NCBI RefSeq assembly: GCF_016924755.1
Contig: NZ_JAFFJX010000001.1
Span: 62,001 to 126,000, forward strand
Length of the DNA stretch: 64,000 bases
From: Longitalea arenae
Lineage (GTDB): Bacteria; Bacteroidota; Bacteroidia; Chitinophagales; Chitinophagaceae
Reading direction: 5' to 3'
Shown here: positions 62,092-64,000 of the stretch, one piece after another
Position numbering within the stretch: position 1 is the stretch's first letter
How the letters are laid out: each line of letters starts with the position of its first letter
Notes under the pieces: generated by a model
What the model saw: only the letters and a program-made list of their open reading frames with translations
Database searches by the model: none
What the model was told of the DNA's origin: nothing
Position numbers and translations under genes: made by a program

Positions 62092-62543
62092 TGCTCAAAG
62101 TGTTTCCTTCGCACAGATTGTTTCAGAATTTAATTACCTGCCTGCTTATTGCCGTGTTGAAACAGCAATAATGGTTAAAGTTGCCCTTTAGCAAATCGTC
62201 AGTTGAATGGGTTTAAATCAGGCCATTAGGATAAAGATGTAACAGGCATCTTGTAAAGGGATGCGAATTTAATTCATTTTTGTTGTTATGCCAACCTTTT
62301 AATGCCCAATTCATCATATTTAAAAACCTGTTTAAGTGTTATACAGCCTGCATTTTGGCCGGTGCTTATAGTAAACCAGGGCAACACATAAACTGCCTGA
62401 CTGAATAAACGTAAAATTGTTAATGTTTGTATAAGCTTCTGATAAATAATGTCTCTTGCGTTAGTGATCAGCGGATCGAAAGTTGATGGTAAGCCTTTCT
62501 TAACTATTTTAACAAACGTATGTTACTTGAAAAGGCATAAAGC
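62092..62543. other. Divergent spacer between recQ and kdsD
   Basis: About 450 bp with no gene. No repeat array was recognised. It must hold the recQ promoter, but no clear TAnnTTTG was identified on the minus strand. Confidence 0.5.
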
Positions 62544-62574
62544 TTTGTGTAATTAACATTTTCAAGTAGGTTTG
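62544..62574 (+). promoter_or_regulatory. Consensus promoter of kdsD
   Basis: TTTG at 62544-62547, 19 bp spacer, TAGGTTTG at 62567-62574. It is a perfect match to the Bacteroidota consensus. The ATG follows 9 bp later, so the mRNA is nearly leaderless. Confidence 0.82.
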
Positions 62575-62583
62575 CGCCTTAAT

Positions 62584-63561
62584 ATGTCTACAGTGTCTGC
62601 CATTGATATTAAATCTGTTGCGCTTCGAACCATAGGGTTGGAAGCGGAGGCGATTGCATCGTTGCAAACCATGGTGAACGACGATTTCGAGAAGGCTGTG
62701 AAAGCTATCTATGAAACTAAGGGGCGATTGGTGATCAGTGGCATTGGAAAGAGCGCTTTGATTGCGCAGAAGCTGGTAGCTACATTAAACTCCACCGGTA
62801 CACCAGCTGTTTTTCTACATGCAGCCGATGCCATCCATGGCGACCTGGGTATGATCCAGCAGGAAGACGTTGTAATGATCATCAGCAAAAGTGGCGAAAG
62901 CCCTGAAATAAAAGTTTTGGTGCCGCTGGTCAGGAATTTCGGGAATATTCTGATCGGTATGGTAGGTAATACCGCATCCTTTCTGGCACGCCAGTCGGGC
63001 ATCGTATTAAACACCACCGTGTCGCAGGAGGCTTGTCCAAACAACCTGGCCCCTACATCCAGCACGACGGCTCAATTGGTAATGGGCGATGCCATTGCGG
63101 TGTCCCTGATGGAATTGAAAGGCTTTACTTCTGAAGATTTTGCCCGCTTCCATCCCGGTGGCACGCTTGGTAAAAAATTGTACCTGCATGTTTCCGACCT
63201 TTATGTAAACAACGAAAAACCCCATGTGGCAGCTTCGGCCTCTTTGAAAGAGGTGATTGTCGAGATCTCAAAAAAGCGACTGGGCACAACAGCCGTAACT
63301 GATGATAACAATCGCCTGCTGGGCATCATTACCGACGGTGACCTGCGGCGTATGCTCGAAAAGAACATCCCGCTGGACAGTGTAACTGCCAAAGAAATAA
63401 TGACGCTTAATCCGAAAACGATCACCGCCGATGCGCTGGCTGTAGAAGCACTTGATCGTTTGCGCAAGTTTGATATTAACCAGCTGGTGGTTGTTACCGG
63501 CGATGGAGCATACCTCGGGTTTATCCATTTGCATGACCTGATCAGGGAAGGGCTCATTTAG
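62584..63561 (+). CDS. kdsD: Arabinose-5-phosphate isomerase
   Basis: 325 residues from the ATG at 62584. A TTG at 62572 adds four residues but falls inside the -7 promoter element, so it is rejected. An N-terminal SIS domain (about 30-180) with ISGIGKSALIAQKLVATLNS and SKSGESPEIKVLVP is followed by two CBS domains (about 205-325, VTDDNNRLLGIITDGDLRR and FIHLHDLIREG). It converts ribulose-5-phosphate to arabinose-5-phosphate, the first step of Kdo synthesis. It is followed 127 bp later by manC. Confidence 0.95.
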   Translation: MSTVSAIDIKSVALRTIGLEAEAIASLQTMVNDDFEKAVKAIYETKGRLVISGIGKSALIAQKLVATLNSTGTPAVFLHAADAIHGDLGMIQQEDVVMIISKSGESPEIKVLVPLVRNFGNILIGMVGNTASFLARQSGIVLNTTVSQEACPNNLAPTSSTTAQLVMGDAIAVSLMELKGFTSEDFARFHPGGTLGKKLYLHVSDLYVNNEKPHVAASASLKEVIVEISKKRLGTTAVTDDNNRLLGIITDGDLRRMLEKNIPLDSVTAKEIMTLNPKTITADALAVEALDRLRKFDINQLVVVTGDGAYLGFIHLHDLIREGLI

Positions 63562-63688
63562 AATAGTAATTTAGCCAGATTGTAACTTTATCGATAATAT
63601 TGTCAATCTTTCGTTATCGAAAGCGTTGGTCACATCAAGCATTAAACGAACATCACTCCTGGCTTAGCCGAAGGATAATTTTTAGAAA

Positions 63689-64000
63689 ATGAACAAACAT
63701 ACTTACGTAGCTATTATGGCGGGTGGAATAGGCAGTCGTTTCTGGCCTATGAGCCGTACAAATTACCCAAAACAGTTCCTGGATATACTGAATACCGGTA
63801 AAACACTGATCCAGGCTACGTATGACCGGTTTGCTGCCTTTATTCCGGCTGAAAATATTTATGTAGTTACCTCCAATGAGTATATTAACATTGTAAAAAA
63901 GCAATTGCCCCAATTGCCATTACAAAATATCCTGGGCGAGCCTTCCCGCAAGAATACAGCGCCCTGTATTGCTTATATCTCCTATAAACTGCATGAGCTC
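63689..64000 (+). CDS. manC: Mannose-1-phosphate guanylyltransferase (cut by window edge)
   Basis: The first 104 residues are visible. The nucleotidyltransferase signature is MAGGIGSRFWPMSRTNYPKQFL (residues 9-30 in part), followed by LIQATYDRF, VVTSNEYI and GEPSRKNTAPCIAY. It makes GDP-mannose for surface polysaccharides or LPS. The C-terminal part lies outside the window. The neighbouring kdsD suggests an envelope-sugar supply region, although operon structure is unproven. Confidence 0.93.
   Translation, partial: MNKHTYVAIMAGGIGSRFWPMSRTNYPKQFLDILNTGKTLIQATYDRFAAFIPAENIYVVTSNEYINIVKKQLPQLPLQNILGEPSRKNTAPCIAYISYKLHEL

Noticed and set aside
1-64000. Insertion sequences, prophage, restriction or other defence islands
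   Set aside because: No transposase, integrase, phage structural or defence genes were seen. The genes are ordinary chromosomal functions.

Overview
The window looks like the replication-origin neighbourhood of a Bacteroidota chromosome, most likely of the class Chitinophagia (Chitinophagaceae-like). This placement is inference. It rests on promoters of the TTTG-N19-TAnnTTTG type, a protein with a type IX secretion C-terminal sorting domain, the Bacteroidota-typical DUF2480 and DUF3127 proteins, and almost no Shine-Dalgarno sequences. The pair mnmG/dnaN, two perfect-core parS centromere sites and a cluster of DnaA-box-like 9-mers all point to oriC being inside or very near the window.

Layout. 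Bases 1-3530 hold a partial chromate transporter, a class A beta-lactamase-like protein, nadD, feoA and, divergently, ybeY. Bases 3531-7611 are a 4.1 kb gene desert. It carries parS sites at 4181 and 6528, and between them a degenerate satellite: a monomer of about 74 bp, arranged as dimers of about 148 bp and tetramers of about 287 bp. mnmG follows (7612-9474), then a leftward NIPSNAP/msrC/nadA block. The 600 bp nadA-ppiD intergenic region is the best oriC candidate. Bases 12897-18474 hold a PpiD-like chaperone, DUF2480 and cydAB. Bases 18758-30097 are metabolic and envelope genes: TIM-barrel isomerase, corA, KdnB-like Kdo 8-oxidase, GH32, nitrilase-family amidase, ahpC/ahpD-like, ROK kinase, kdsB and a fatty-acid hydroxylase. 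dnaN is at 30759-31874. Next come an unusual pair (a 437 aa protein plus a trypsin-like protease with a zinc ribbon and related C-terminal domain), recX, a two-component pair, a FUSC transporter, NlpE-like lipoprotein, PBP1A, an EamA exporter with its Lrp regulator, several small proteins, a second two-component system, a universal stress protein and a bestrophin.

From 55500 the window is RNA-centred. A 30-codon leader peptide and attenuator-like hairpin sit directly in front of three tRNA genes (anticodon UAG, Ser-GCU, Tyr-GUA), and the leader is rich in Leu, Ser and Tyr codons. After a T9SS-exported beta-helix protein, 58380-58950 holds a tRNA-Phe gene, a near-full-length tRNA-Phe copy whose D-arm is replaced by a GC-rich hairpin, two more fragments of the same hairpin repeat, and a GIY-YIG gene lying between the two tRNA-Phe copies. 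The window ends with recQ, kdsD and the start of manC.

A recurring theme is intergenic DNA built from short tandem units of 7-9 bp, often in inverted pairs. The unit sequence differs from site to site but the architecture is the same. A second dispersed family has inverted ends of the type AGGTGTG/CAGACCT. The Kdo genes kdnB, kdsB and kdsD are scattered through the window, so LPS inner-core synthesis is well represented. I saw no insertion sequences, prophage genes, CRISPR arrays or rRNA genes.
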